NCBI GenBank assembly: GCA_027186245.1 | Contig: CP114487.1 | Span: 3,725,501 to 3,789,500, forward strand | Direction: 5' to 3' | DNA length: 64,000 nt | Origin: Coriaria nepalensis | Taxonomy: Eukaryota; Streptophyta; Magnoliopsida; Cucurbitales; Coriariaceae | Part shown: positions 13,085-23,814 of the stretch, piece by piece | Layout of the letters: each line of letters begins with the position of its first letter | Position numbering within the stretch: position 1 is the first letter of the stretch | Translations under genes and position numbers: made by a program | Notes under the pieces: model-generated | The model's input: the letters and a program-made list of their open reading frames with translations, nothing else | The model's database searches: none | Told to the model about the DNA's origin: nothing

Positions 13085-15976
13085 ATGGCCTCCTCCTCTC
13101 CCACCTCCATTACTATACAGCAGAACCTCCTTTCCTCCTCCGTCACTCTCTGTAAGTACCAATCATTACCTTTCCCTACTTTTTCAAACTTCCATTTCTT
13201 ATCCTTTTCTCCTATTTTCTCACGTCCCAAACACCCACCTCAGTTAAATTTGTCTAAACCTCTTGTTGTCAAAGCACAAGATAGTAGTCATACAGCACAC
13301 AAGTCTTTTTCTTCTTTAAGCAAAACCTCAAGTTTAGAACCTGTTCAAGAAAATACTACTGAGTTTGCTTCTTTAAGCTCTAGAAATGAAAGGGTAGTGG
13401 AAAATTCAATAAAAAACCTTAATATTTCAGTAATGGAGGAGAGTGATACTAGGAAGAATCCGGGTTTTAGGAAAAGGAGGAGAATTGATTCTGGTAATTC
13501 TTCTGTTGAGTCTAGAGAGAAGAATTCCGTATCAGATAAGATTTCACAGAGGGTAATTAGTAGTTCAATGGGAAAAGATTATGAAAATCATGTGAAAGAA
13601 TTCAAGACTAATGATCAAGTTCCGTTGAGATTAAAATTGGATATGTTCTCGAAATCAGGAGATGTTATGGGTGCCATTAGAATATACGATTGGGCCGAAA
13701 AAGAAGGTGTTAAAATGGAGCAATACCATTATAGTGTTATTCTCTATCTTTGCTCTTCTGCAGCTCTTGGTGCTGTCCAACCGGCTAAAAGTGGGATCGG
13801 GAATCGGACTTTGAACCTGTTCGAATCTCAAAAGAATCAAACAAGTACCGAGAAGAAAGATTTGAACTCAAACAGTCACAGTTTAGAGGAACAGAAAATT
13901 TTGGTAAGTGAGGATTTTAAGAAGTATGCGCTTCAAAGAGGATTTGAAATATATGAAAAGATGTGCTTTGATAAGATCCCCATGAATGAAGCAACCTTAA
14001 CTTCTCTAGCTCGAATGGCAATGTCAATTGGAAATGGTGAAATGGCGTTTGACATGGTAAAGAAAATGAAGCCATTGGGGATAAATCCCAAGTTAAGATC
14101 CTACGGGCCTGCTTTAATGGCTTTTTGCAATGATGGAGATGTGGATAAGGCCTTTTTGGTCGAAAAGCACATGTTAGAACATGGGGTCTACCCAGAAGAG
14201 CCTGAATTAGAAGCATTATTAAAAGTAAGCATAAAAGCTGGTAAACCTGAAAAGGTCTATTACTTGTTGCATAAACTAAGAACAAGTGTGAGGCAAGTCT
14301 CAAAATCTACGGCCAATTTGATTGTTACTTGGTTTACAAGCAAGGCTGCTTCTATGATTGGGAAAGAGAAATGGGATCAAGGGCGAGTAAAGAATGCTAT
14401 GGAGAATAGAGGTGGAGGTTGGCATGGGCTTGGATGGTTGGGAAAAGGGAAATGGAGTGTTTCATTATCAATTGTAGGAGAAGATGGTTTGTGTAAATGC
14501 TGCGGTGAGAAATTGGTTACAATCGATCTTGATCCTATAGAAACCGAGAATTTCGCGAAATCCGTTGCTAGTATAGCCGCAAAGAGGGAGAAAAACTCGA
14601 GCTTTCAGAAATTTCAAGTATGATTATTCTTGTTGTTATTCATGATTTTTATCTTAAAAGAATATGCATTAATTTACTTCAAATTGCAGAAATGGCTTGA
14701 TTATTATGGACCTGTCGAAGTGGTGATTGATGCAGCTAATGTTGGTCTTTACAGCCAGAGGAAATTCATACCAGCCAAGGCAAGGTTTTTTTTTTTGAAG
14801 TATGATTATTGCAATGTTCATTGACTCTTGCTATGTTTTAATTTCTGGGGTGGAATCAAAATTAGGTCAATTTAGTTGTAAACGGAATACGGCAAAAACT
14901 ACCTTCAAGGAAGTGGCCTCTAATCGTGCTGCATAACAAGCGAATAACCGGGCGAAAAATGGAGGCACCCGTAAATAGGGCCTTTATTGAGAAATGGAAA
15001 AATGCGGATGCACTCTATGCAACACCTACTGGATCAAATGACGATTGGTGAGTATTATTCTAACCTACATTTCTTAACTTACATATAGAAAAATAGAAAG
15101 AAAAAAAAATTATATATATATCTAGCTATGGCCAGGCCAAGAATAAAATGTGTTTCAGCCTTCAGGTACTGGTTATATGCAGCCATTAAGTTCAAGTGCT
15201 TGATTGTAACAAACGATGAGATGAGAGACCATACGTTTCAACTTCTCGGAAACGATTTCTTCCCCAAATGGAAAGAAAGGCACCAAGTGAGTGAAAAAGG
15301 GATGATGATAGAAGACAAATGATAGCTTGTTGCAAATGTTTTCAACTAAGTTAAGGTTTATGTTTTCTTGTCATTTTGAAGGTTAGGTTCAGTTTCTCTG
15401 ATTCTGGTCCCCTTTTTCACATGCCTCCTCCTTGTTCGGTTGTGATTCAGGTCGAAATCATTACTTATTATATAATACTGCTCCCTGCCTTCTTTCTTCT
15501 GCTAATATTTTTTTGGGACAAATTATTACTCAGGAATCGGAAAAAGGGCATTGGCATATTCCCATTATTTTGGAGAATAGTTATGAATCTGAAAGAGAAT
15601 GGTTATGCATAACACGGCCTAGCTCAAAAATAGCAAGGCCCGAAGGTGACCATGATTCTATTTCTCAATCATTTTGGAAAAGATCTTGATACTCATTGAT
15701 GTTTATGAAGTTTGTGTTTGTATTTGAACAGATCGAAAATCTCTTCTCCTGAAAGAAGGAAATGTGAATAATGATTCAGCTGATAAACATAGACATGGGA
15801 CATTATTGGATCATAGTAAAAGTGAAACTACTACTAGGAATTCTCCTCAGAAAAACTATAGGAATCTCAAGAAGATTCTTTCGGAATCTGTGTTCTCAAA
15901 AGATTATTGCACATTGTTTTCGGAGATTGAGGAGGCAGAGAAGCTTGGAGGATGTACTATTGACTTTCAGATATAA
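13085..15976 (+). CDS. PRORP1: PRORP1: protein-only RNase P, organellar type
   Basis: Seven exons: 13085-14617, 14690-14779, 14866-15047, 15166-15286, 15382-15450, 15534-15645 and 15732-15976 (783 codons plus stop). The enzyme removes 5' leaders from pre-tRNAs. Residues 1 to about 60 look like a Ser/Thr-rich transit peptide; PPR helices span about 170-430; zinc-site cysteines are C470 and C473, with H673 and C690 downstream; the NYN metallonuclease domain is about 512-690. The catalytic aspartates D525, D600, D601 and D619 keep exactly the spacing of Arabidopsis PRORP1 D399, D474, D475 and D493. Intron 2 (14780-14865) has a GC donor. The protein is longer than Arabidopsis PRORP1 (572 aa), with a long linker before the PPRs and about 85 extra C-terminal residues. 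Reading through the exon 6 donor would instead stop at 15687-15689 and give a more usual C-terminus. Confidence 0.93.
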
Positions 15977-16049
15977 AAGTTTTGTTGAAGAATCCATTTG
16001 GAAGAAGTGTCCATGGTATCAAATTTTCTCTCTTTTTTGCTATGGTTGC

Positions 16050-16628
16050 TGCTTAGAGTAGTCATGTAAGCTTATTTCTATGTCTGAATAATAATTATAA
16101 TCTAGTCCCATTTGATTTTTCTTCTTCTTCTTCTTACTGTTTTTCTTCTTTCTTTCTTACCCAATAGATTAGATCTCTGTGTTTTGCTGTTAGTACATAG
16201 TGCTACGGCAAGTGTTAGAAAAAGGTCACATGCATTCAACAAATTGGCCAAAAACAAAAAAGAGGTCATATATAATACGAGAAAGAGAAAAAGAGAATTT
16301 GTCGTCATAAAATGGGTTTTAAGTATAAAAAAAAAAATGAGAGAAAAAAAAGAGAAGAAGATGTATAAAGCAAATGAAGTTTGTCCTTATTTTGTTTCAG
16401 AAAGATCTGATCACATTCCAAAAAGAAAGCAGCAGAGACTCACGCGCTGGACCATATTTTTTGTCATCTTCCTTCTCTGTCACAGATACTCTCTCTCCTC
16501 TGTAATGGGGGCTTTTTTGTTGGTCCATTGCTGTCCAAAAACACACCCATTCTTCCATATATTAGGAGCTCGGAAGGGGAGAGAGAGAGAGAGGGTTTAG
16601 TTAACTAGGTTTAGCTATATTATCGACC
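16050..16628 (+). promoter_or_regulatory. Intergenic region: PRORP1 3' flank and ABIL promoter/5' UTR
   Basis: T-rich and (TTC)n sequence after PRORP1, then a purine-rich (GA)n tract at about 16579-16593, a common feature of plant 5' UTRs. The ABIL ATG lies 35 bp further on. The long open frame on the + strand here (16112-16600) resembles no protein I know and is best read as promoter/leader. Confidence 0.4.
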
Positions 16629-18807
16629 ATGGTTTCTTCATCCATTCAGCTTCATTCAGAAACAGAGTGCAAAATGCAGAACAACAACGAGAAGAACAAC
16701 AACAACAACAACTCTTCATCACCATCATCTGCTAATAATGAAAAGGATTCAGAAGCAGATAACTTTAAGAGCAGTACCAGCTTTGACAAGTCTCTGAAGG
16801 TTTGATTGCTTGTTTGTTTATTTAGTAATGTCTTTTTGGTCGTTTGTTTATTAAAGTTTTGGGATGTGTTTAGGAACTTAGAGATTTGCGTAGTCAGCTT
16901 CATTATGCTGCTGATTATTGTGAATCCTCATTCTCGACTTGCAAAGAGAAGAAAGCGTGAGAACGTCTCTTATCTCTCCAATCGCACTTCATCTATTTTC
17001 ACATGCTACCATGTTGCATAACAGTATACTCATGTTACACTACATGATCTAGGTTACAGTGTACTAGAGAGCACGAAAGAGTATCTATGCCGGGCAGTGG
17101 TGACCGTTGTCGATCACCTCGGAACTGTATCTGTTAGTCTTCAGCCCTCTCTTTCTCAAACTCATTCCTTCTCAACTCCACCTTCGAATCGATTCACTTA
17201 ACCAGGTCCGTATATATTTCTATGTACAATAATCTTATTCATTTAACTTAATATCATTCTGGAAACATACCTGTGATCTGAATTTTCTCATTAATTTTAT
17301 TTTTTCTTCTTGTTGGTAGAGACTCGTTATATGCCAGGAATATGCTCACAATCTTGCTCTGAACAGATTTCGCCGGACCGAGCATTTGCCGAGATATCAC
17401 TCTCGCTATATATCTACAAGTGATTACTATTCATTTCATATAGATCATAGTCTAATTACCATTTTGCCGTCTTACACTAATATTTTCATATATCCTTATA
17501 TATTTCAACTGCAGCTAAAGCTAAAAATGGTGATAGATTAAATGGGACATCAAGGTAACGATCTCATCTTATATCGAAGAAACTCGTTCTAAGAACGTAG
17601 CTACTATCATCGATCCATCTATATTCTAAGATTTTTTTATAGAGAATTTTTTGAGTGAGTTGTGTTTATGGTGGACTAATTTATTTCAACTCAGATATAC
17701 ATCGTGATCGATAACTAGATATTTTTTATCCATTTCTTGTAAAAAAATAAGGATAATTTTGATCCGACTTTTCGTGAAGGTTAGATCGATCCGATGATGT
17801 TTCTCACGAAAAATCGATTCAATTTCGATATTTCGCAAAAAAAATTGGATTATTTAGATCAAATTTTCTTGCCAAAAAAAATCAAATTTTGATTTTTTTT
17901 TTCCCGAGAAATTGGACCTGATTTAAAAAAAATATATATATATAAAAGAAAATAAATTAATAGGGAAGAAATGTGAAAATAATAAATAATTTTGTAATAA
18001 CGTGTCATGTCTATATATTACATCAGCATTAATAATTGAAAATCAATTATAAAAATTAAAAAATCTTATTTAAATTATATAAAAATTAAAAAATTAGCCA
18101 TAAATTATAAACAACGAAAACTAAATTATAGAATAACTAAAAATTAAATTAACCCTATTTCTTGTCAGATATATATTGTCAATGATATTGTAATGGGATG
18201 ATATTATCGAAAGATAAACACATAAGAAGTCACATTATATGTAGCCATTTGAAAGACGGAAGTTTAGAAACAGAGGAGGAGCTGCCATTTTTATTGTACA
18301 CAGAAAGTACTCTCAAGTCATCTGCTGCAGCTTATAACAGGAAGTCAATTCCTTCCGGAACGGCTGAGAATTATAAAGAAGGGGATTATTCAAACAAAAC
18401 ATTAGGTAACATATTTAATGTTTTTCTCCTCTATACTATTGTTTAGATAGTTCATTAGCCAATACATTTGTTTTGGGGGGGTAGGGGGGGGGGGCGGGGG
18501 GAGGAGGAGGGAGGGAGGTGTGTAAACTGAAGTTTGATTGCCAAACGAGAGATTACTTACAATGCACTCTCTTTTTTGGTGTTAAGTATTATTGCCAACT
18601 CCAGTTCTGCCTGGTTTCCCTTTATCGCTATCAAAAGCTCCAAATCCTACTTTCCAGTTTCAGGTGAGACTAAAGAGTATTATGAAAATTAATTTTATGC
18701 AACAGTTACAATATTATGAAAAGAATATGATATGCAAATAATTAATCAATAATATGAAACTTAATTTTATGTAACAGTACAGATATAAATCACGATGTTT
18801 GTCTTAA

Positions 18808-18838
<31 letters not shown>

Positions 18839-18961
18839 ACAGGTTGATAATCTGAATTTAATTTTCAGGCCACAAAGAAGAACGGCCGGCATCGGAAATC
18901 AATCCATGGTAGCAACATCTTATCGATAATTTGGCGAGCTAAAGGAACCATAGCTAATTAG
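16629..18961 (+). CDS. ABI-1-like (ABIL) subunit of the SCAR/WAVE complex, with one apparent frameshift
   Basis: Eight exons: 16629-16799, 16874-16956, 17060-17205, 17320-17419, 17515-17554, 18245-18405, 18587-18663 and 18869-18961. The start, accATGg, has good context. Landmarks of plant ABIL proteins are ELRDLRSQLHYAADYCESSF, VLESTKEYLCRAVVTVVDHLGTVS, RLVICQEYAHNLALNRFR and the C-terminal RKSIHGSNILSIIWRAK. ABIL binds SCAR/WAVE and Nap1/Sra1 homologues and so activates Arp2/3 actin nucleation (family knowledge). Exons total 871 nt, one more than a multiple of three. In exon 3 the family frame breaks after HSFS at 17174; moving one base restores LRIDSLNQ to the exon end, while the uncorrected frame stops at 17199-17201. 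All other borders fit. Either a sequence error or a recent inactivating change; expected length about 290 aa. Confidence 0.85.
18473..18520 (+). other. G-rich tract in the sixth ABIL intron (possible G-quadruplex)
   Basis: Runs of 8, 10 and 6 G, then GAGGAGGAGGGAGGGAGG, all on the sense strand between ABIL exons 6 and 7. At least four G-runs of three or more within about 45 nt meet the usual G-quadruplex pattern. It stands out in an AT-rich intron. Confidence 0.7.
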
Positions 18962-19840
18962 TTAAAAAAAAATTACAGTTCATAGCTAAGTAAATGTTGG
19001 TTTCAAGAACAAAAACAGATGGTTTTAGGCTTTTATATTTCATGCGTTTTCTTGTGTAGATTAGAACTCAGTTCTTTATAAGGAAATATATATATAAATA
19101 TATAATATAGATATGTTGGAAGATATCGTCTTACTATATAATTATGTTAAATTATATTTAACTCTCATAAATTATTATAATATTTGAAAAATTCCTCAAA
19201 ATAATTATATTTAAAGAAGATTCATCTAAATAATTATCGTATCAAAATTTATTATCTCTAAAGCTATTTCCACCATGTAATCCTCATAGCCTTTTAAACT
19301 TCTTTTTAAATTTAGTCAATTTTATGATTTTAATAATTGTTTAACGGTCATGTAATTTTTATCCATTTTTAAGGAAGATTGAAACTTATTATAATTTAAA
19401 TTTAAAATTAAATATCTCTTATTATTACAAAAAAATTTAAGTGTTTATTATAATTTATATTAAATTTCTCATATTTTCCCATTTTTGTATTTATAAAACG
19501 TTTTTATATTTATAAATACAAATAACTGTTTTTAAACACTACTTTCTACATTTATAAATAAGAAAATAATTTTATAAACATGAAAATTAATTTTAAAATT
19601 TTAGCCAAACATAAAAATACAATAAAAAAAAAACAAGGGTTAATGTTCAAAAACCCTTTATATTTTTGTTTAGGATCTCAAAAGCCTTTGCATTACAAAA
19701 TGACTATAAAGGCCCATACATTTATATAAAGGTGCTCATGATCCTTGTATTTTTCTTGTAATTTTCAAAATATGCCAAACATAGCCTACTGTTATCATTT
19801 TTATTGTCATTTTATAGTACATGATATATGAAATTAGATG
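18962..19840. other. AT-rich intergenic DNA after ABIL
   Basis: Includes the ABIL 3' UTR and AT-rich sequence of low complexity. No gene recognised. Confidence 0.5.
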
Positions 19841-21850
19841 ATAGTCATTTTTCAAATATAAATGAGGATGAGGTCGATCTCGACGACGAAATAACAACTT
19901 CACTAAGTACAGCTGCTTCTACAAAACAAAAGAAGACAACATCAACAATTTGACTTTATTTTGACGAGTTGTACAACCCAGATGAATACGGGAAAATTAA
20001 AAAATATGTTGTATGTAAGGAATGCAAAAAGACTTTAACTGCTATCGGGACTGATATAACTACTCACTTAAAACGTCATAAAGATAAATGCATGTCTGAT
20101 CCCACAACCGGTATAGGTACATCTCAAACTTAATAAAATTTTCAACCTGATGATTTAGTCTCTACGTAGTCATATAACAAAATGAGAGCTAGAGATAACC
20201 TTGCTAAGTTGATTCCTTATTTTGATTTGCTTATTAGTTTCGCTGACTCTAAATATTATAAAAACTTTATTCGAGACTCATATTGTTCTTTCTATAAGAG
20301 AGTAAGTATAAATACAACTAGAAGTGATATAGAAATATGTTTTTTTAAAAATAACGTGATGCATTAAAATTAGAATTAGGTTCACTTCATGTTAGTATTG
20401 CATTAATATACAATATTTAGAGTGCACGGTCTAAACAAGATTATTTATCTATAGTTAGTCATTATTTAGATGTTGAATGGTATATGAAAAAAAATTATAG
20501 GTTTTAAAGTTATTGAAACTCAATATAATGTTGAAAATATTTGTAACATTATTATGAAAGTTTTGGATGAGTTTGATATAAAATAAAATTTAATGTTGAA
20601 TCAAATTAGATAATGTTTCTACAAATACGAAGGCAATATCTTTTTTTAATGATCAGCTTAGTGGGAAAAATTGTGGAATATTTTTATATCAACGGTGTGT
20701 TTGTCACATAATAAACCTCATTGTTAAAGTAGGTATGAAATTGGTAGCGAATGAAATTACAAATATTCGAGATGCATTTGCTTTTATAATTATCTTTAAT
20801 CCTCATATGCATTTAGACAATTATGTAAGAACGCAGGTACGCAATCTTGGAAGTTTGCACTTAATATGAACATAAAATGAAATTCTATTTATATAATATT
20901 ACAACAAATTATTCCATATAAAGATGAGATTACTATGTTCTTACATATAAAACAAATTAATCCTCATACTGCGTGAAAATGATTAGGACACTATTACAAA
21001 AATTTAAGAAATTTCTAAAACTTTTTTACAAGTCTACTATGATTTTATCTAGTATTTATTATATAATTTCATCATTAGTTATTACACAATTTGTTGATAT
21101 TATTAAGATATTTATTGCTTATGATGATAATATTATTTTTAAACCTATTATAGAAAAAGTGAATATAAAATCCTTAAAATATTGAAAAGAAATTCCACTT
21201 TTATATTATTTGGAGTTCATTAGATCCTGAACTTAAGTACAACGGTAAGGTAGTTTCTTTTATAGGAAGAGAATTAGATATTTTCTTATGATGAACTAAT
21301 TGCTAATGCAAATATAAAATTCCATAAATGAATGACCAATATAGCAAGTTGCGTTTCTTATAATGAATGATTCGTTTCTAACTAATCATTTCTTATGTTA
21401 TTTATGAAAATAAGTATAGCGACTTGCGACCTGCGACTTCGATGATCCAATCAACAAAATGGATGACCAAAAAAAGCGATATAGAATATTTACAACAAAA
21501 AGAATAGTTCTTCAAGTAGTGGTATTCATAATAAGGAGAGTTTTAGAAGTACTTTGAATCCAAGATGATGAGGATGAGGATGAAAATGACTTTAATATCT
21601 TGTAATGGTGGAAGTATAATTTAGAAAAGTTTCCTATATTAGCTTAACTCACACATGACGTGTTGGCCATCACCCTCGTGTTAATAATGTCTTCATAATC
21701 AACATTTAACATATGTGAGAGAATCATTTATGATAGAAGAGCTAAATTAATGTCTGAAATGGTTGAGATACTATCGTGCATCAGAGATTGAGAGTGTGCA
21801 GATTAGCAAAACCAACATCAAATAACAGATAAAAAAAGAAATGTACGAAA
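19840..21850 (+). mobile_element. Degenerate hAT-family transposon
   Basis: A broken BED zinc finger, VVCKECKKTLTAIGTDITTHLKRHKDKC (about 20008-20093), is followed by hAT-like sequence MRARDNLAKLIPYFDLLISFADSKYYKNFI (20182-20367). More fragments follow (20973-21185), then WWKYNLEKFPILA, a stop, and LTHDVLAI, the hAT C-terminal dimerisation motif (about 21606-21670), ending in RAKLMSEMVEILSCIRDWE (about 21737-21793). Stops and shifts interrupt every part. Terminal inverted repeats and target duplications were not resolved. Confidence 0.75.
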
Positions 21851-23040
21851 CATTTAGTAATTTATATCTCGAAACTGAATATGAAGCTCTTAATTATGGG
21901 GTAGGAAGTAGTTTAACTCCCCATTAGAAATTATAAATTATGATGTAATTTTAATAATGTATTTTTTTTCCTTATTTTTAAGGTTTTATTATAGTTTCTA
22001 TTTTTTCCTCTTTAAGGCCATGATGTTTTTTCTTAATGAAACTATCTATCATTACAAATCACAATAAAGTTATTTTTTTGGCTAACTCTTTATTAATAAT
22101 ATTCTAAATTATAAGTTTTCAAAATAACAAAATTAGAAAAAGAAATCACAACTCACAAAGTATACAAATTCAAAAGAAACTATAATAAAATTATAAATCT
22201 TTAAAATATTTATTTCACCATTTAATTTAATTCTCCATATTTATTACCTAACCGTATCCCTCTTTCTTCTTTCAGTTATTTTCTCTTTACCTAATACTCT
22301 CATTTATTCTCTTATAAATACTACTCTCCCCTCCCTCTCAAGTCTTACCACTTAATTTAATTCATCCCACAAGACTACAATAATAACTTCATTTAGCTTT
22401 TCTTTAGATAGTCATATATATTTATTTACTTCTTATATTTAATATGTTTATTATTTAGTGTTCTAACTTATTACATTTAGAGATGGTAAAATGGATTGGG
22501 CTGACATAAACACGACAAAATATGATACGAGCATAAGATATAATACTAATTTTTTTTAATAATTTTAATTATTATTAATAATAATTTTTTATTTATTAAA
22601 TAATAATTATTAAGAACAATTAATTATATACATATAAATTAAATTCTAAAACAATAAATTTAAATTTAAGAATAAAATTCCCAATTACTAAAAAATAAAT
22701 TTAACTTCTAATAATTTTTATTCATTATTATTATTATTATTATTATTTCATACTTGTTAATTAGCAACATACTTTTGGGTGTGACAGGAACCAATCTATA
22801 CCGAACATGATATAACACGAATATGCCATACCCAATCGCCGTGCCGTACTGATCGCGAACTCTCCTAGTACCGGTGAATAATTCTAAGCTTCAGAACATT
22901 TTCCCCCACAGGCCACAGCTTTCGTCCAAATAGGAAAATTTAAATTAAAATCAAATTATCAATATATATATATTTATATAATAGTTTTCTTAAACACTCC
23001 CATCCAACCGTTGCTTCCTGATTCATCGGACGGCTGATCG
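21850..23040. other. AT-rich intergenic DNA with an (ATT)n tract
   Basis: No coding content recognised. Contains a (TTA/ATT)n microsatellite at about 22726-22748 and an (AT)n stretch near 22962-22981. Its right part is the upstream region of the snoRNA cluster. Confidence 0.5.
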
Positions 23041-23062
23041 AATGTTCCCTCATCAATCAGAA

Positions 23063-23092
23063 AAACCCTAACTCCTTCACGCGTCTTTATAA
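23063..23092 (+). promoter_or_regulatory. Telo-box and TATA element upstream of the snoRNA cluster
   Basis: A perfect telo-box AAACCCTAA (23063-23071) lies 14 bp before a TATA-like TTTATAA (23086-23092). A second, reversed telo-like AGGGTTT is at 23163-23169. Telo-boxes are typical of plant genes for ribosomal proteins, translation factors and snoRNA clusters (family knowledge). The first snoRNA begins about 180 bp downstream, a plausible distance for a Pol II polycistronic snoRNA precursor. No Site II (TGGGCY) motif was found nearby. Confidence 0.55.
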
Positions 23093-23262
23093 GTAACAAA
23101 ATCTCGACTCTTACGGTCGATGTAGGCACCGTTCGCTCTCGATCGGCTTGCACTCCATGTCTAGGGTTTGCTAATTCCCTGTATTCGTCTTCTTCTATCT
23201 TCGTCCAATTTTGTTAGATCTTCTCTCCGATTATTCTTTAATTACGATTATGCGATGGGAAT

Positions 23263-23345
23263 GAAGGACAGTGACGATTATATCTATAAGGTCTCGTTCG
23301 TCGTAACCGGCTTTCTGTAAGGCCTTGACGACCATCCTGATATAT
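23263..23345 (+). ncRNA. Candidate box C/D snoRNA, U30 (SNORD30) type, 18S target
   Basis: Box C-like GTGACGA at 23271-23277 (one change from RTGATGA) and box D CTGA at 23337-23340. The 13-nt segment 23289-23301 (AGGTCTCGTTCGT) is exactly complementary to the conserved 18S rRNA sequence ACGAACGAGACCT. If the degenerate CGTA at 23302-23305 is box D', the +5 rule picks the same adenosine as human U30 (18S A1383), and box and guide spacing parallels human U30. Weak points: the imperfect box C, a poor D' and no clear terminal stem. Confidence 0.55.
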
Positions 23346-23473
23346 CACCACCCATATTCCGAGTCCTTATTCTAATTTTTTATTTTTCGTCGAAATTGGT
23401 TTGATCCCTCTGATTGTTCTCATCCTTCTCTTGATTCCGTGATCATAATTTTTTATTTTTTTTTAAAAATAGT

Positions 23474-23556
23474 GGCCGATGATTAAATTTTATTATAAAG
23501 ACAAGCATATGTCTGAACTAATCTGTGTAGAACAATCTAATCTTCTCTATGAGGCC
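23474..23556 (+). ncRNA. U27: Box C/D snoRNA U27 (SNORD27/snR74 family), guides 18S A28
   Basis: Terminal stem GGCC (23474-23477) / GGCC (23553-23556), overlapping a degenerate box C whose core is GATGA (23478-23482). Box D' CTGA is at 23513-23516. The 13-nt guide 23499-23511 (AGACAAGCATATG) is exactly complementary to the 5' end of 18S rRNA, CATATGCTTGTCT. Counting five nucleotides from box D' selects 18S A28, the site of yeast snR74 and vertebrate U27. GACAAGCATATG followed at once by CTGAACT is also how vertebrate U27 reads. Box D appears as ATGA (23549-23552), a variant. No ORF is present. Confidence 0.85.
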
Positions 23557-23653
23557 GATAAAAAGTTACCTGCCGTTTGTTTTCCAGAAAAATTTTCAAT
23601 CCTCGTGTTATGACTGTCTTCATTTTGTACTAGTGTTTGGATAATGAGAAAAA

Positions 23654-23744
23654 TAAGTAGTCTGTGATGAAGTAAGAGTGATATTCGTACTGTATGAGAA
23701 TTCATGATTACAGTTATTCTCTACTGCCTTCCTTCTGAGCCTTA
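23654..23744 (+). ncRNA. Box C/D snoRNA guiding the 18S adenosine of the yeast snR52 / human U83 site
   Basis: Perfect box C GTGATGA (23664-23670) and box D CTGA (23735-23738). The 11 nt directly before box D (23724-23734, CTGCCTTCCTT) are complementary to 18S AAGGAAGGCAG, with further pairs beyond one mismatch. The +5 rule selects the A in AAGGA, equivalent to yeast A420 and human A468, which lies 16 nt before the other methylated A in that region, as known. The terminal stem is weak (TAAG 23654-23657 / CTTA 23741-23744). I do not know the plant name of this guide. Confidence 0.8.
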
Positions 23745-23814
23745 ACTTTGTCTTTTCTTATTATCTTTATCGTCTATATCTGCGTATGTTTCTGAGATTT
23801 GCAGTTTCTTTAAT

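Noticed and set aside
16112..16600. 162-codon + strand frame before ABIL
   Set aside because: Low-complexity Lys/Arg-rich and Leu-rich product with no resemblance to known proteins; it lies in the ABIL promoter/leader.
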